Positions 1 to 7,256 of a DNA stretch of 8,862 nt are shown here, piece by piece; the first letter of the stretch is position 1; each line of letters starts with the position of its first letter. The notes below the pieces were generated by a model. That model made no database searches. It was not told the DNA's origin and saw only the letters and a program-made list of their open reading frames with translations. This DNA comes from Spirochaetaceae bacterium (GTDB taxonomy: Bacteria > Spirochaetota > Spirochaetia > SZUA-6 > RPPD01), in NCBI GenBank assembly GCA_003818675.1, contig RPPD01000058.1, positions 1-8,862 on the forward strand, written 5' to 3'. The translations under genes were made by a program, and so were the position numbers.

Positions 1-987
1 GATTCAGTCTGTCCACTGCACCATAATCCGCCAGAATACACCATGGTGATGGACACGATATTCAATGTGACTGTGGCGTCATGGCTCGCCCCTGACTGGA
101 AGGCGCTTTATGATCACGTGTCAAATAAAGCAAATTTATTCGATCATCGTGACCCAAATGGTCTTCTTTATTCACTAAATCTAAATGGAAAGATTTCAAA
201 CGCACCTGAGCTTGTCCGCATAATCAGGACAGCTGTTGATATTTCACAAAAGAGCCAGGGAGCATTTGATCCGACGATTCTGCCTGTAATCACGCTATGG
301 GACATAGAGCATGGCGGCAAGCTCCCTTCGCAGGATCAAATCACATCTGCTCTAAAATTTGTCGATTTTCGGAAAATAAGCATTTCAGGCGATGGTTCTG
401 CCTACCTCGCTTCCGGCACAAAACTTGATCTTGGAGGTATCGCCAAGGGATCAGTGGTGGACGATGCCGCAGCTTTTCTTGACAGTAAAGGCTACACAAA
501 TTATCTGGTGGAAGCTGGCGGGGACATTCTGATTCGGGACAGGAAACCGGACGGCAGTCAATGGACCATCGCCATCCGAAGTCCACGGCTACCCGGTGTT
601 CAGATTACATCACCGCAATTTTCCAGCGGAAGCCTTCCTTTTACAGGACTTGTCAAGATGGGGGAGCCTGGTAAAAAAGTGGCCATTGTCACATCTGGTG
701 ATTACGAACGCTTTTTTGTCAAAGACAACACAGCCTATCACCACCTGATAGATCCTGCCACGGGATATCCAGCAGACGGAGCCGCTTCTGTGACGGTTAT
801 CGCGCCAAACTGCGAGACAGCAGACGCACTCGCTACAGCCGCATTTGTCCTGGGATATGAGAAGGGCCTGGCACTTCTGGAATCCCTCCCCCAGGTCGAG
901 GGTCTCATAATCAGGGATAATGGGGACGGTACAACAGAAATGAAGACGACAAGCGGGTTTCCCGCAATTATTTCCATCAACCTATAA
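1..987 (+). CDS. apbE: FAD:protein FMN transferase (ApbE family), 5' end outside the window
   Basis: ApbE enzymes split FAD and attach FMN through a phosphoester bond to Thr/Ser of target proteins outside the cytoplasmic membrane, such as RnfG/NqrC-type redox subunits; spirochaetal members (Ftp) can also hydrolyse FAD. The first ATG (base 43) has no Shine-Dalgarno sequence, and the frame stays open back to base 1 (DSVCPLHHNPPEYT). The family's N-terminal 'MGT' strand falls exactly at this ATG (MVMDTIFNVTV), so the signal peptide or lipobox and the true start are probably upstream. Numbering from base 43: DLGGIAKG at 129-136 (FAD-binding loop), EAGGDI at 157-162, VTSGDYERFF at 216-225, HHLIDPATGYP at 233-243, and ADALAT at 260-265 with the usual metal-binding Asp261 and Thr265. 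A somewhat long loop (about 179-211) precedes the TSGDYER strand. Family assignment is firm; the partner protein is unknown. Confidence 0.93.
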   Translation, partial: DSVCPLHHNPPEYTMVMDTIFNVTVASWLAPDWKALYDHVSNKANLFDHRDPNGLLYSLNLNGKISNAPELVRIIRTAVDISQKSQGAFDPTILPVITLWDIEHGGKLPSQDQITSALKFVDFRKISISGDGSAYLASGTKLDLGGIAKGSVVDDAAAFLDSKGYTNYLVEAGGDILIRDRKPDGSQWTIAIRSPRLPGVQITSPQFSSGSLPFTGLVKMGEPGKKVAIVTSGDYERFFVKDNTAYHHLIDPATGYPADGAASVTVIAPNCETADALATAAFVLGYEKGLALLESLPQVEGLIIRDNGDGTTEMKTTSGFPAIISINL

Positions 988-988
988 T

Positions 989-1017
989 TTGACATTCTAC
1001 TAACTGGCATTTATACT
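989..1017 (+). promoter_or_regulatory. Near-consensus sigma70-type promoter for the chemoreceptor gene
   Basis: A perfect -35 hexamer TTGACA (989-994), a 17-base spacer and the -10 hexamer TATACT (1012-1017, 5 of 6 matches) start 2 bases after the apbE stop codon. Transcription would be expected to start near 1023-1026, and the next gene's ATG is at 1028. There is no room for a leader or a Shine-Dalgarno sequence, so the promoter implies leaderless or nearly leaderless mRNA. The hexamers and spacing are read directly; the start site is inferred. Confidence 0.72.
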
Positions 1018-1027
1018 GAATATTAAT

Positions 1028-3472
1028 ATGACTGATTCCTTTAAGCCAGGTACAATAACCCCAAAAAAGGCTGCAACCATAGCGTTTTTTATTCGAGGGT
1101 TGGAAGCGGGAGTTGCCACGGAAATCTGGCTGGGATTCACCCGCGCAGCCAAAAAAATGAATGTAAATCTGATAACACTTTTTGGGAACAAGCTTGACGG
1201 GCAGCCCGCCAACATCATCTATGACATTGCCCATAACGAAAATATCCAGGGGATAATAACCTGGTCTTCAACTGAAAGCAATGATTTCATGCGCTATTTT
1301 GACCAATTCCCGAATATTCCAATTCTGTCACTTACACAATCCGTGCCAAATCATCCGGTAATTTTAATCAACTCCAATGGCATGAAAGAGGCGGTCAACC
1401 ATCTTATAAGGCACCATGGCCATTCCAAAGTTGCCTTCATCAGGGGTCCGGAACATCACCAGTATGCAGAGGAACGATTCCAGGCCTACATTGATGCACT
1501 TGCAGAAAACAACATTCCCTTTCGCGAGGAAATAGTAACACCCCCTGGATCATTTGACTATTCATATGGCTCAACTGCATTTAGAATTTTCATAAAGGAA
1601 CGCGGGCTTGTACCAGGAAGGGATTTTGACGCTGTTGCGTCTGTGAATGACGGGATAGCAATTTGGTTTATAAATGAACTGAAAAATATCAATATATCGG
1701 TCCCCCAGAATTTGGCCGTCATCGGATGCAACTTTTCAGATCTTGGCCGCTGTGCCACTCCTACAATAACAAGCGTTTCAATGCCGTTTGTACAACAGGG
1801 CGAGACGGCAGTTTTGACCATGCTCGATATGATAAACAGAAATAAAATCCCGGATCGCATTTTTCTTGACTCTAAACTTGAAATACTCCAGTCATGTGGA
1901 TGTACCTCATACGGTGAAATCGTTTCAACGTCATTGACAAAAAGTGCGCCAGATGCCAGGAGCCGCCGTAATAACACGCTCAAACCGGACAAACAAAACA
2001 TTACAGTACCTGAGGAAAATCTCGTCAATGACTGCATGCAACAGACAAGGGAGTTACTTGGAGAGAAAACCGCGCTAAACGAGACAGAACTTGACACCCT
2101 GAAGGAAAAGGCTCTTGGTTTAATCCGCTCCTTTTTCAGCGAGCTGTTACACACCGATGACGGCCGCTTCCTTATGATGCTCAACTCTATCCTTGATAGT
2201 GAGATGCGCCATGATGGACAGATTGTTATCTGGCTAAAAATTGCGACCCTGCTTCGTAACAAGGTCTTCTCCTCGGCATTTCCTGTTGAAACTCTTCTCA
2301 ATGCATCGGACATGATAGATCGGGCTCGCACAACTCTTATAGATTCCATTCAACGAAGTCTTCTTCACCGTTTTGTTCTCTCGGAGAACTGGCTGGATGT
2401 CCTGCGTGACATTGAGTCCAATTTCCTTACTGCAGACAGCATAGAGGACATTCTCAAGGTTCTCTCCGCCAAGCTCAATAATTTTCCTGTTGGGAAATGT
2501 TATATTGCTTTATACGAAAATCCCGCCAAATACAAATTTATGGACCCCCTTCCGGAGTTTTCCAGGCTGATATTTGCTTTTGACAAGGAATCCGGAACAG
2601 CCGATCTTGGCCGTGATGGAATCATTTTCAAGACCAGGGACATCATTCCAGAACAATTCCGTTCAAACACAGAAAACATGGACTTTCTTGTGATGCCGCT
2701 TTACATGAAGCAGAGACAATTGGGAATCCTTGTACTGTCAGATGCTCTTGTTGAAAAAAATATCTACGCGCTGTTCAGGGATATTCTCTGCAATAACATC
2801 TACAATTCTGTTCTCTTCAGCGAGCTTTTGGAGACCAAAAACGAACTTGAAAAAACTCTTGATAATCTCAAGACCCGGGCTGCAGCGATCTTTCAGAGCA
2901 GCCAGAACATTGCCACACGAGTCAATGAAGTATCTCGCGCAACAGGAGAATCTGCCACTACCATCAAGGAAATTTCCAATAATATTGGCGAGGTCATGCA
3001 TATTGTCACAAGCGCCGTGGGCATGGGTAAAAAAATAGGCGGTATAGTGACCGAGCTGCAGAACAATTCCCGCAAGATAGAAGATATATCGAGCCTTATT
3101 TTTGACATTGCGCAGCAGACTAATGTTCTCTCAATCAATGCCGCAATCGAAGCAGCGAGAAGCGGTGATTCAGGAAAGGGATTTGCCATAGTCGCGAGGG
3201 AAATCAAGGAGTTGTCAAAAAAGACCGTCCAATCTACGGAGAGCATAGATAATATGACCGCGATCCTGCAGTCGAGCATGGATGCCACCGCCAAGAACAT
3301 TGTCACAATGATTTCTATAATAGAAAATATTTCCAACCTGTCAAAAAATATAACATTGGCAATCAATCAACAGTCATCGACTGTATCCGAAATCTCCGGA
3401 TTGATGACACAGGCTGCTGATGGAACAAAGGAAATTGTTAACGATATATCCGCAGTTGCGGGTACAAAATAA
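1028..3472 (+). CDS. Soluble chemoreceptor: LacI-like ligand-binding domain, GAF-like domain, methyl-accepting signalling domain
   Basis: A predicted cytoplasmic sensor that couples sugar-like ligand binding to a CheA/CheW array. Residues about 15-285 form a periplasmic-binding type 1 / LacI effector domain: GFTRAAKKMNVNLI near the start, ILINSNGMKEAVNHLIRHHG, VASVNDGIAIWFINEL, and ISVPQNLAVIGCNFSD, followed by a SCGC motif (Cys290, Cys292) of the kind that often closes such domains in multidomain sensors. The LacI helix-turn-helix is absent. A helical linker runs to about 458. Residues about 459-595 look GAF-like (PLYMKQRQLGILVLSDA near the end). A coiled coil from about 598 leads into the MCP hairpin QQTNVLSINAAIEAARSG (696-713), with GFAIVAREIKELS after it. 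The two arms around Glu708 are about equal (108 and 106 residues), so the module looks complete. No signal peptide, membrane segment, HAMP domain or C-terminal CheR-tethering pentapeptide is visible. ATG 1028 is the only sensible start: the frame closes at TAA 1001-1003. The ligand is unknown. Confidence 0.9.
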   Translation: MTDSFKPGTITPKKAATIAFFIRGLEAGVATEIWLGFTRAAKKMNVNLITLFGNKLDGQPANIIYDIAHNENIQGIITWSSTESNDFMRYFDQFPNIPILSLTQSVPNHPVILINSNGMKEAVNHLIRHHGHSKVAFIRGPEHHQYAEERFQAYIDALAENNIPFREEIVTPPGSFDYSYGSTAFRIFIKERGLVPGRDFDAVASVNDGIAIWFINELKNINISVPQNLAVIGCNFSDLGRCATPTITSVSMPFVQQGETAVLTMLDMINRNKIPDRIFLDSKLEILQSCGCTSYGEIVSTSLTKSAPDARSRRNNTLKPDKQNITVPEENLVNDCMQQTRELLGEKTALNETELDTLKEKALGLIRSFFSELLHTDDGRFLMMLNSILDSEMRHDGQIVIWLKIATLLRNKVFSSAFPVETLLNASDMIDRARTTLIDSIQRSLLHRFVLSENWLDVLRDIESNFLTADSIEDILKVLSAKLNNFPVGKCYIALYENPAKYKFMDPLPEFSRLIFAFDKESGTADLGRDGIIFKTRDIIPEQFRSNTENMDFLVMPLYMKQRQLGILVLSDALVEKNIYALFRDILCNNIYNSVLFSELLETKNELEKTLDNLKTRAAAIFQSSQNIATRVNEVSRATGESATTIKEISNNIGEVMHIVTSAVGMGKKIGGIVTELQNNSRKIEDISSLIFDIAQQTNVLSINAAIEAARSGDSGKGFAIVAREIKELSKKTVQSTESIDNMTAILQSSMDATAKNIVTMISIIENISNLSKNITLAINQQSSTVSEISGLMTQAADGTKEIVNDISAVAGTK

Positions 3473-3474
3473 CT

Positions 3475-3478
3475 GGAG
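3475..3478 (+). promoter_or_regulatory. Ribosome-binding site of the aldo/keto reductase
   Basis: GGAG lies 6 bases before ATG 3485, inside the 12-base gap after the receptor's stop codon. It supports ATG 3485 over the in-frame ATG at 3491. It also contrasts with the receptor gene, which has no such site. Confidence 0.7.
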
Positions 3479-3484
3479 TCTGAT

Positions 3485-4453
3485 ATGAAAATGAAACTTC
3501 TTGGAACAACAGGCGTGCAGATTTCTTCACTCTGCTTTGGCACCATGACATTTGGCGCACAGGCTGACAGACTGGAATCAGCAAAGCTTTTTAAAAAGGC
3601 GATAGACGCCGGTATCAATTTTTTTGACTGCGCGAATGTCTACAGCAGGGGAACTGCAGAGAATATATTGGGTGAACTTGTCTCTGGCATGCGCGACGAC
3701 CTTGTGATAACCTCAAAAGTCTACAACAGGATGTCCGACAAGCCTAATGACTGCGGAAGCTCCCGCCGCCACATAACCCGGGCTGTAGAGGAAAGTTTAC
3801 ATCGCCTGAAGACTGACCGAATCGACATCTATTTCCTGCACGGCTGGGATTGCAATGTCTCTCTTGAAGAGACCGTCAGCGTGATGGACAGCCTTGTTCA
3901 TGCCGGAAAAATCATTTATTGGGGCATTTCAAATTTTTCCGCCTGGCAGATTCAGAAGGCCTTGCGTGCCGCGGAGCAAAATGGACTTGAACCTCCCAGG
4001 GTTATACAACCCATGTACAATCTTCTCAAGCGCCAGGCCGAGGTGGAAATCCTTCCAATGGCCCAGGCAGAAAAACTTGGCGTCATAACCTACAGTCCGC
4101 TTGGCGGAGGATATCTGACAGGAAAATATCTTGATTCGTCCAACACCAAGGGTCGACTCTTTGAAAACGAGAAATACACACAACGTTATGAAAATCCAAG
4201 GTACAGGCGGGAAGCCAAGGCATTCTGCATGTTTGCACAGAAAAACAAGCTTAATCCCGCAAGCCTTGCCGTTGCCTGGGTCATGAATCATCCAGCGGTC
4301 ACATGCCCCATCATAGGCGCCAGAAGCGTGGAACAGCTCATTCCCAGCCTGGCTGCCGGTGATCTTGTGCTAAATGAAAAGCTCTACTCCCGCATCAGTT
4401 CTCTTTCAGAGACACCTCCGCCTGCGACAGACAGAAGTGAACTGGGTGGCTGA
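3485..4453 (+). CDS. Aldo/keto reductase, NAD(P)H-dependent oxidoreductase
   Basis: A cytoplasmic (beta/alpha)8-barrel enzyme that reduces an aldehyde or ketone, or oxidises the alcohol, with NAD(P)H. The N-terminus MKMKLLGTTGVQISSLCFGT is typical of the bacterial group resembling YajO/Tas and the voltage-gated K-channel beta subunit. The full catalytic tetrad is present: Asp48 and Tyr53 in FFDCANVYSRGTAENILGEL, Lys78 in LVITSKV, and His119 in DIYFLHGWD. The C-terminal cofactor region has the expected order (ITYSPLGGGYLTGKY, then PIIGARSVEQL). The 322-residue length is normal. It starts 12 bases after the receptor gene with its own GGAG, so the two are probably co-transcribed. No signal peptide is seen. 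Substrate cannot be read from sequence; a sugar or uronate carbonyl is a guess from the lyase gene opposite. The gene ends in TGA 10 bases before the end of the convergent lyase gene. Confidence 0.92.
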   Translation: MKMKLLGTTGVQISSLCFGTMTFGAQADRLESAKLFKKAIDAGINFFDCANVYSRGTAENILGELVSGMRDDLVITSKVYNRMSDKPNDCGSSRRHITRAVEESLHRLKTDRIDIYFLHGWDCNVSLEETVSVMDSLVHAGKIIYWGISNFSAWQIQKALRAAEQNGLEPPRVIQPMYNLLKRQAEVEILPMAQAEKLGVITYSPLGGGYLTGKYLDSSNTKGRLFENEKYTQRYENPRYRREAKAFCMFAQKNKLNPASLAVAWVMNHPAVTCPIIGARSVEQLIPSLAAGDLVLNEKLYSRISSLSETPPPATDRSELGG

Positions 4454-4463
4454 AACACGCTGG

Positions 4464-6812
4464 CTACTGAAGCGTAATGATATCCGCGTTACGTGAAAAA
4501 CTTGCTGCCACACCGTTCAGGTACACGGCGGTCGCAACTGGCGCCCATATTTCACACCCGGACAGCCCCGCTCCCTCAACATACAGTGTTGAACCCTCGT
4601 AGCGCACCTCAACCGTGCATGGACTGCCAGACTCAAACAGGTTTCGCGAACCATAATTCTCCGAAAGGTGCGTGGAGTTCGCGAGAAAAAATAACTGTAT
4701 AACATCCGAGGAATCCCGTTTGATCTTCGCAGCAAGTGCCTTAAAAGAAAATTCTCCAATTGATATTTCCGCTGGATTTCTATAGTAGCAAAACAGATTA
4801 TAACTTTTGCCCGCTGCGTCAGTAACAGCAATTCCGCCGCCAGCGCTGCTGTCACCCAAAAGCTGCACGACAGGTTTTGAAGACCATCCGCCATCAGTAG
4901 TTGGATACAAAAGCATGATAAATCTTGTATCTGCGACATTTGTCTGCGGCCGCACCCTTATATAGGGCTTTGTCTGTGTTGTATATGGCCGTGCAAGCGA
5001 GCCAGTTTCATAGAAAAAATCTGAAGGTGATGCGACGTATATTCCCAGCACATTCCCCCCGGTTGAGGGTCCCTTGATCCAACTCCCATCCACAGAAATG
5101 GAGGCGGGCGCGGATTCCGAGAAAAAAGCTATCCAGTCGTACCTGTTTGTACTCGATGCCTTGAGGTTGTCAATAATCACCAGATGGTCTGGCCGGTCAA
5201 AAAGCACATATCTCCTGAATTCTGAAACCAGCGGGGATCCTGGCGGATTTCCTGCGCCTGTCACTTCCCTGTAGCGGTCAGTGGAATCGGCTATGAGGAA
5301 GTTATTGTTTGAGGTCTGACAGACAATCTCGAGGAACGGATCCGAATCCGGGTAGAGCCTGCCCCATGGATCCAGGAACTGGTCCGTGCTGTTGACGGCA
5401 ATGGTATTGTGGGCAAAAGGGGTCGGTCCGGCCGAAGCGGAGTACTCCGCCATTTCTGACGAAAGATCCGCGTTCCCCCTGTATAGATAAAAACCAGGCG
5501 CATCAGGATGGTCATGTCCGCAATAGACGGGAGGCGACATTGACATGAAGGTGTCCCGGATGTAGCGGCCTGTGTAAGCGGCAGCCCTGAGACCAAAGAC
5601 AAGATCATCGTCCTCCCATCCCGTGCGCCAGATCACTGAATCCTGGTCAGGGAAAACCCGGGACAATGGCAGTGACGAGGGCGACATGGGAATGATGCCT
5701 GTCTTGCCGTAGAGAAGCTCCATAATCCAGTATGCTGCGTCTGTGGGGTCCCTGCCCCAGGACGGCAGTGTTTTCACGGCCTCTGCGTGAAGCCACTGCG
5801 CAAGACTGCTACGGTATTCACCCGCGACAAAGGAGAGTGTCGCGATCCCCGCCCAGCCATTGCCTCCATTCCACTCGGGCATGTAGTCGCCGAATGGCAG
5901 CACGCTCTGGCATGATCCTGGAAGATAGTTGTAGGCCTTCCAAAATACAAAGTTTTGAAAATAGGAGTGGGGAATCAGATCAATATTTTTGATCCTGCGC
6001 AGATTGTACCAGAACGGTATTACGTACAGCAGATCCGCGTTCTGGTACTGCACACCCTCGTGCCAGGTTCCATCACCAATTCCAGCAAGGATCTGGCTCT
6101 TGATTGTCATCTGCTGGGTTGCGTGCATAATCCATCCATCCGCGCGGTCATCCGTGCCCCAGAGCGCAAGCCCGGCAAGACCCAGGGCCGCGTTGTTTGT
6201 GGACCAATGGTTCTGGTTGTACGTGGCGATCCAGAAATTGTTCCAGTCTGCATTGTAGGCGGATGTTGCGGCTTCATACATCTGTTGTGTGTATTTTCCC
6301 AGCGCCTCGGCTACAGCAAGCCTGTCTGACTGTGACAGATCATTATAAAGCCAGTCGTACGCGTATGCCACGCCGCGGATCATGTACTGAAGCGCAAAAT
6401 CCCGGTCAAGCTGGTTATCCAGTCTCGCACCCCAGAAAGGCCAGCTGCAGACAGCCCGCAGACTGTCCCTGGCCCACTCAAAATACTTGCGGTCGAGGGT
6501 GACAAGATAAGCGAAAGCAACAGTGTATATATTGTTACCCGTGTTTTGGTAGGTCTTTTCCACGAGCGCGGGAAATTCAGGAATTCCGGACGCTATACAT
6601 TCATCCGCACCTCTTTTGATAACAGCCCATATATCACTCATAGCACCAAAAGCGTTCTTTCTGACAGTGCGCAGGTCGGTGTCATAAAAGAAAAGCCTTG
6701 GGTGCACATCGGGTCTTATATAATACTCGCGGTGAATATGGGGACAAGAGACAAAAAGCAGGACTAATACAGTTCCTGATAAAAATACTTTTAAAATGTT
6801 TTTTGTTTTCAT
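4464..6812 (-). CDS. Heparinase II/III-like (alginate lyase-type) polysaccharide lyase, predicted lipoprotein
   Basis: Probable beta-elimination of a uronic acid-containing polysaccharide at the cell surface or in the periplasm. Residues 1-22 are a lipoprotein signal peptide (KTKNILK, a hydrophobic stretch, then LLFVSC) with Cys23 as the lipidation site; Phe at -3 is a relaxed lipobox of the kind tolerated in spirochaetes. Residues about 30-380 fit the helical toroid: HPRLFFYDTD at the start, NQNHWSTNNAALGLAGLAL with Asn201-His202, and DGTWHEGVQYQ with Tyr256. These match the Asn/His neutraliser and Tyr base/acid of PL17/PL15 and heparinase II. Residues about 385-782 are the beta-sandwich part: GHDHPDAPGFYLY (His433, His435) and FAHNTIAVN (His468), both hallmarks of the Heparinase_II_III domain. 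The 782-residue length is ordinary. AGGGA lies 8 bases before the ATG, and the acetyltransferase gene ends 14 bases upstream. Much of the gene looks richer in G+C than the plus-strand genes. Fold is confident; substrate is not. Confidence 0.82.
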   Translation of the reverse strand: MKTKNILKVFLSGTVLVLLFVSCPHIHREYYIRPDVHPRLFFYDTDLRTVRKNAFGAMSDIWAVIKRGADECIASGIPEFPALVEKTYQNTGNNIYTVAFAYLVTLDRKYFEWARDSLRAVCSWPFWGARLDNQLDRDFALQYMIRGVAYAYDWLYNDLSQSDRLAVAEALGKYTQQMYEAATSAYNADWNNFWIATYNQNHWSTNNAALGLAGLALWGTDDRADGWIMHATQQMTIKSQILAGIGDGTWHEGVQYQNADLLYVIPFWYNLRRIKNIDLIPHSYFQNFVFWKAYNYLPGSCQSVLPFGDYMPEWNGGNGWAGIATLSFVAGEYRSSLAQWLHAEAVKTLPSWGRDPTDAAYWIMELLYGKTGIIPMSPSSLPLSRVFPDQDSVIWRTGWEDDDLVFGLRAAAYTGRYIRDTFMSMSPPVYCGHDHPDAPGFYLYRGNADLSSEMAEYSASAGPTPFAHNTIAVNSTDQFLDPWGRLYPDSDPFLEIVCQTSNNNFLIADSTDRYREVTGAGNPPGSPLVSEFRRYVLFDRPDHLVIIDNLKASSTNRYDWIAFFSESAPASISVDGSWIKGPSTGGNVLGIYVASPSDFFYETGSLARPYTTQTKPYIRVRPQTNVADTRFIMLLYPTTDGGWSSKPVVQLLGDSSAGGGIAVTDAAGKSYNLFCYYRNPAEISIGEFSFKALAAKIKRDSSDVIQLFFLANSTHLSENYGSRNLFESGSPCTVEVRYEGSTLYVEGAGLSGCEIWAPVATAVYLNGVAASFSRNADIITLQ

Positions 6813-6820
6813 GCTTTCAT

Positions 6821-6825
6821 TCCCT
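6821..6825 (-). promoter_or_regulatory. Ribosome-binding site of the lyase lipoprotein gene
   Basis: AGGGA on the minus strand, 8 bases before ATG 6812 and between the acetyltransferase stop (TAG, 6829-6827) and the lyase start. It fixes the start that gives a complete lipoprotein signal peptide. Confidence 0.65.
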
Positions 6826-6826
6826 G

Positions 6827-7231
6827 CTATAATACCTGTTTCTTTTTCATCATTGAAACCGCATCGGCATTTTCTGTAAATCCCAGGTGCTTGTAAAAAC
6901 TTATTTGTTCATTATATGCATTAAGCACGATGCGCGGAATATGCCCGTATTTTTCTATCAGCTTTTTCATGATTCGCGTGCCTATTCCCAGGCGCCGGTA
7001 TTCCGGGGCCACCAATAACCACGGAATATATACTATAAACTCTCCATCGGTGATTGCGCTCCCGAGTCCTATCAGCTTGTCGCAATCCCAGGCTGAAATC
7101 ACCGCATCAGACCTGGTAATTGCACACTTTAATTTCTCTGGATGCTTTCCTGATTCCCAGAACACTGATAAAAACAGGGCTTCGAGCTTTTCTGCGGCAA
7201 TTTCCTGTGATTCGGAAAGCATGATTTCCAT
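6827..7231 (-). CDS. GNAT-family N-acetyltransferase
   Basis: A small (134-residue) single-domain acyl-CoA-dependent transferase. The acetyl-CoA pyrophosphate loop is clear: WLLVAPEYRRLGIGTRIMKK with the R-x-x-G-x-G signature at Arg79, Gly82 and Gly84. The usual C-terminal motif follows as YNEQISFYKHLGF (106-118), where Tyr113 is the typical general-acid position. The N-terminal half (LGSAITDGEFIVYIP) supplies the central strands. The start at 7231 follows AAGGGG at a short 3-base spacing; the internal ATG for Met4 (7222) is a possible alternative. It sits 25 bases after lspA and 14 bases before the lyase gene, so it is probably translated from the same mRNA. The acceptor (amino acid, polyamine, peptide or small molecule) is not predictable. 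Confidence 0.85.
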   Translation of the reverse strand: MEIMLSESQEIAAEKLEALFLSVFWESGKHPEKLKCAITRSDAVISAWDCDKLIGLGSAITDGEFIVYIPWLLVAPEYRRLGIGTRIMKKLIEKYGHIPRIVLNAYNEQISFYKHLGFTENADAVSMMKKKQVL

Positions 7232-7234
7232 ATG

Positions 7235-7240
7235 CCCCTT
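7235..7240 (-). promoter_or_regulatory. Ribosome-binding site of the acetyltransferase gene
   Basis: AAGGGG on the minus strand, only 3 bases before ATG 7231 and 12 bases before the second in-frame ATG at 7222. Neither spacing is ideal, so the start is uncertain by three codons. Confidence 0.5.
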
Positions 7241-7256
7241 TTACACCAATTTCAAT

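Noticed and set aside
43..987. apbE as a complete gene starting at ATG 43
   Set aside because: No Shine-Dalgarno sequence precedes it, the frame stays open to base 1, and the conserved N-terminal strand of the family falls on this ATG, leaving no room for the export signal ApbE proteins need.
1558..2349. Long minus-strand open frame opposite the receptor gene
   Set aside because: Low-complexity Ser/Arg/Ile-rich translation without family features, fully inside a well-supported gene on the other strand.
4397..4411. TCTCT/AGAGA hairpin near the end of the reductase gene
   Set aside because: Five weak pairs inside coding sequence with no T-run after it; likely chance.
4473..4493. CGTAA/TTACG hairpin near the convergent stops as an intrinsic terminator
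   Set aside because: Only 5 base pairs, an 11-base loop and no T-run on either strand.
6821..6858. Separate promoter for the lyase gene (minus-strand TATTAT at 6834-6829)
   Set aside because: The -10 is good, but the -35 candidates match only 3 of 6, and the predicted transcription start would fall inside the lyase Shine-Dalgarno sequence.
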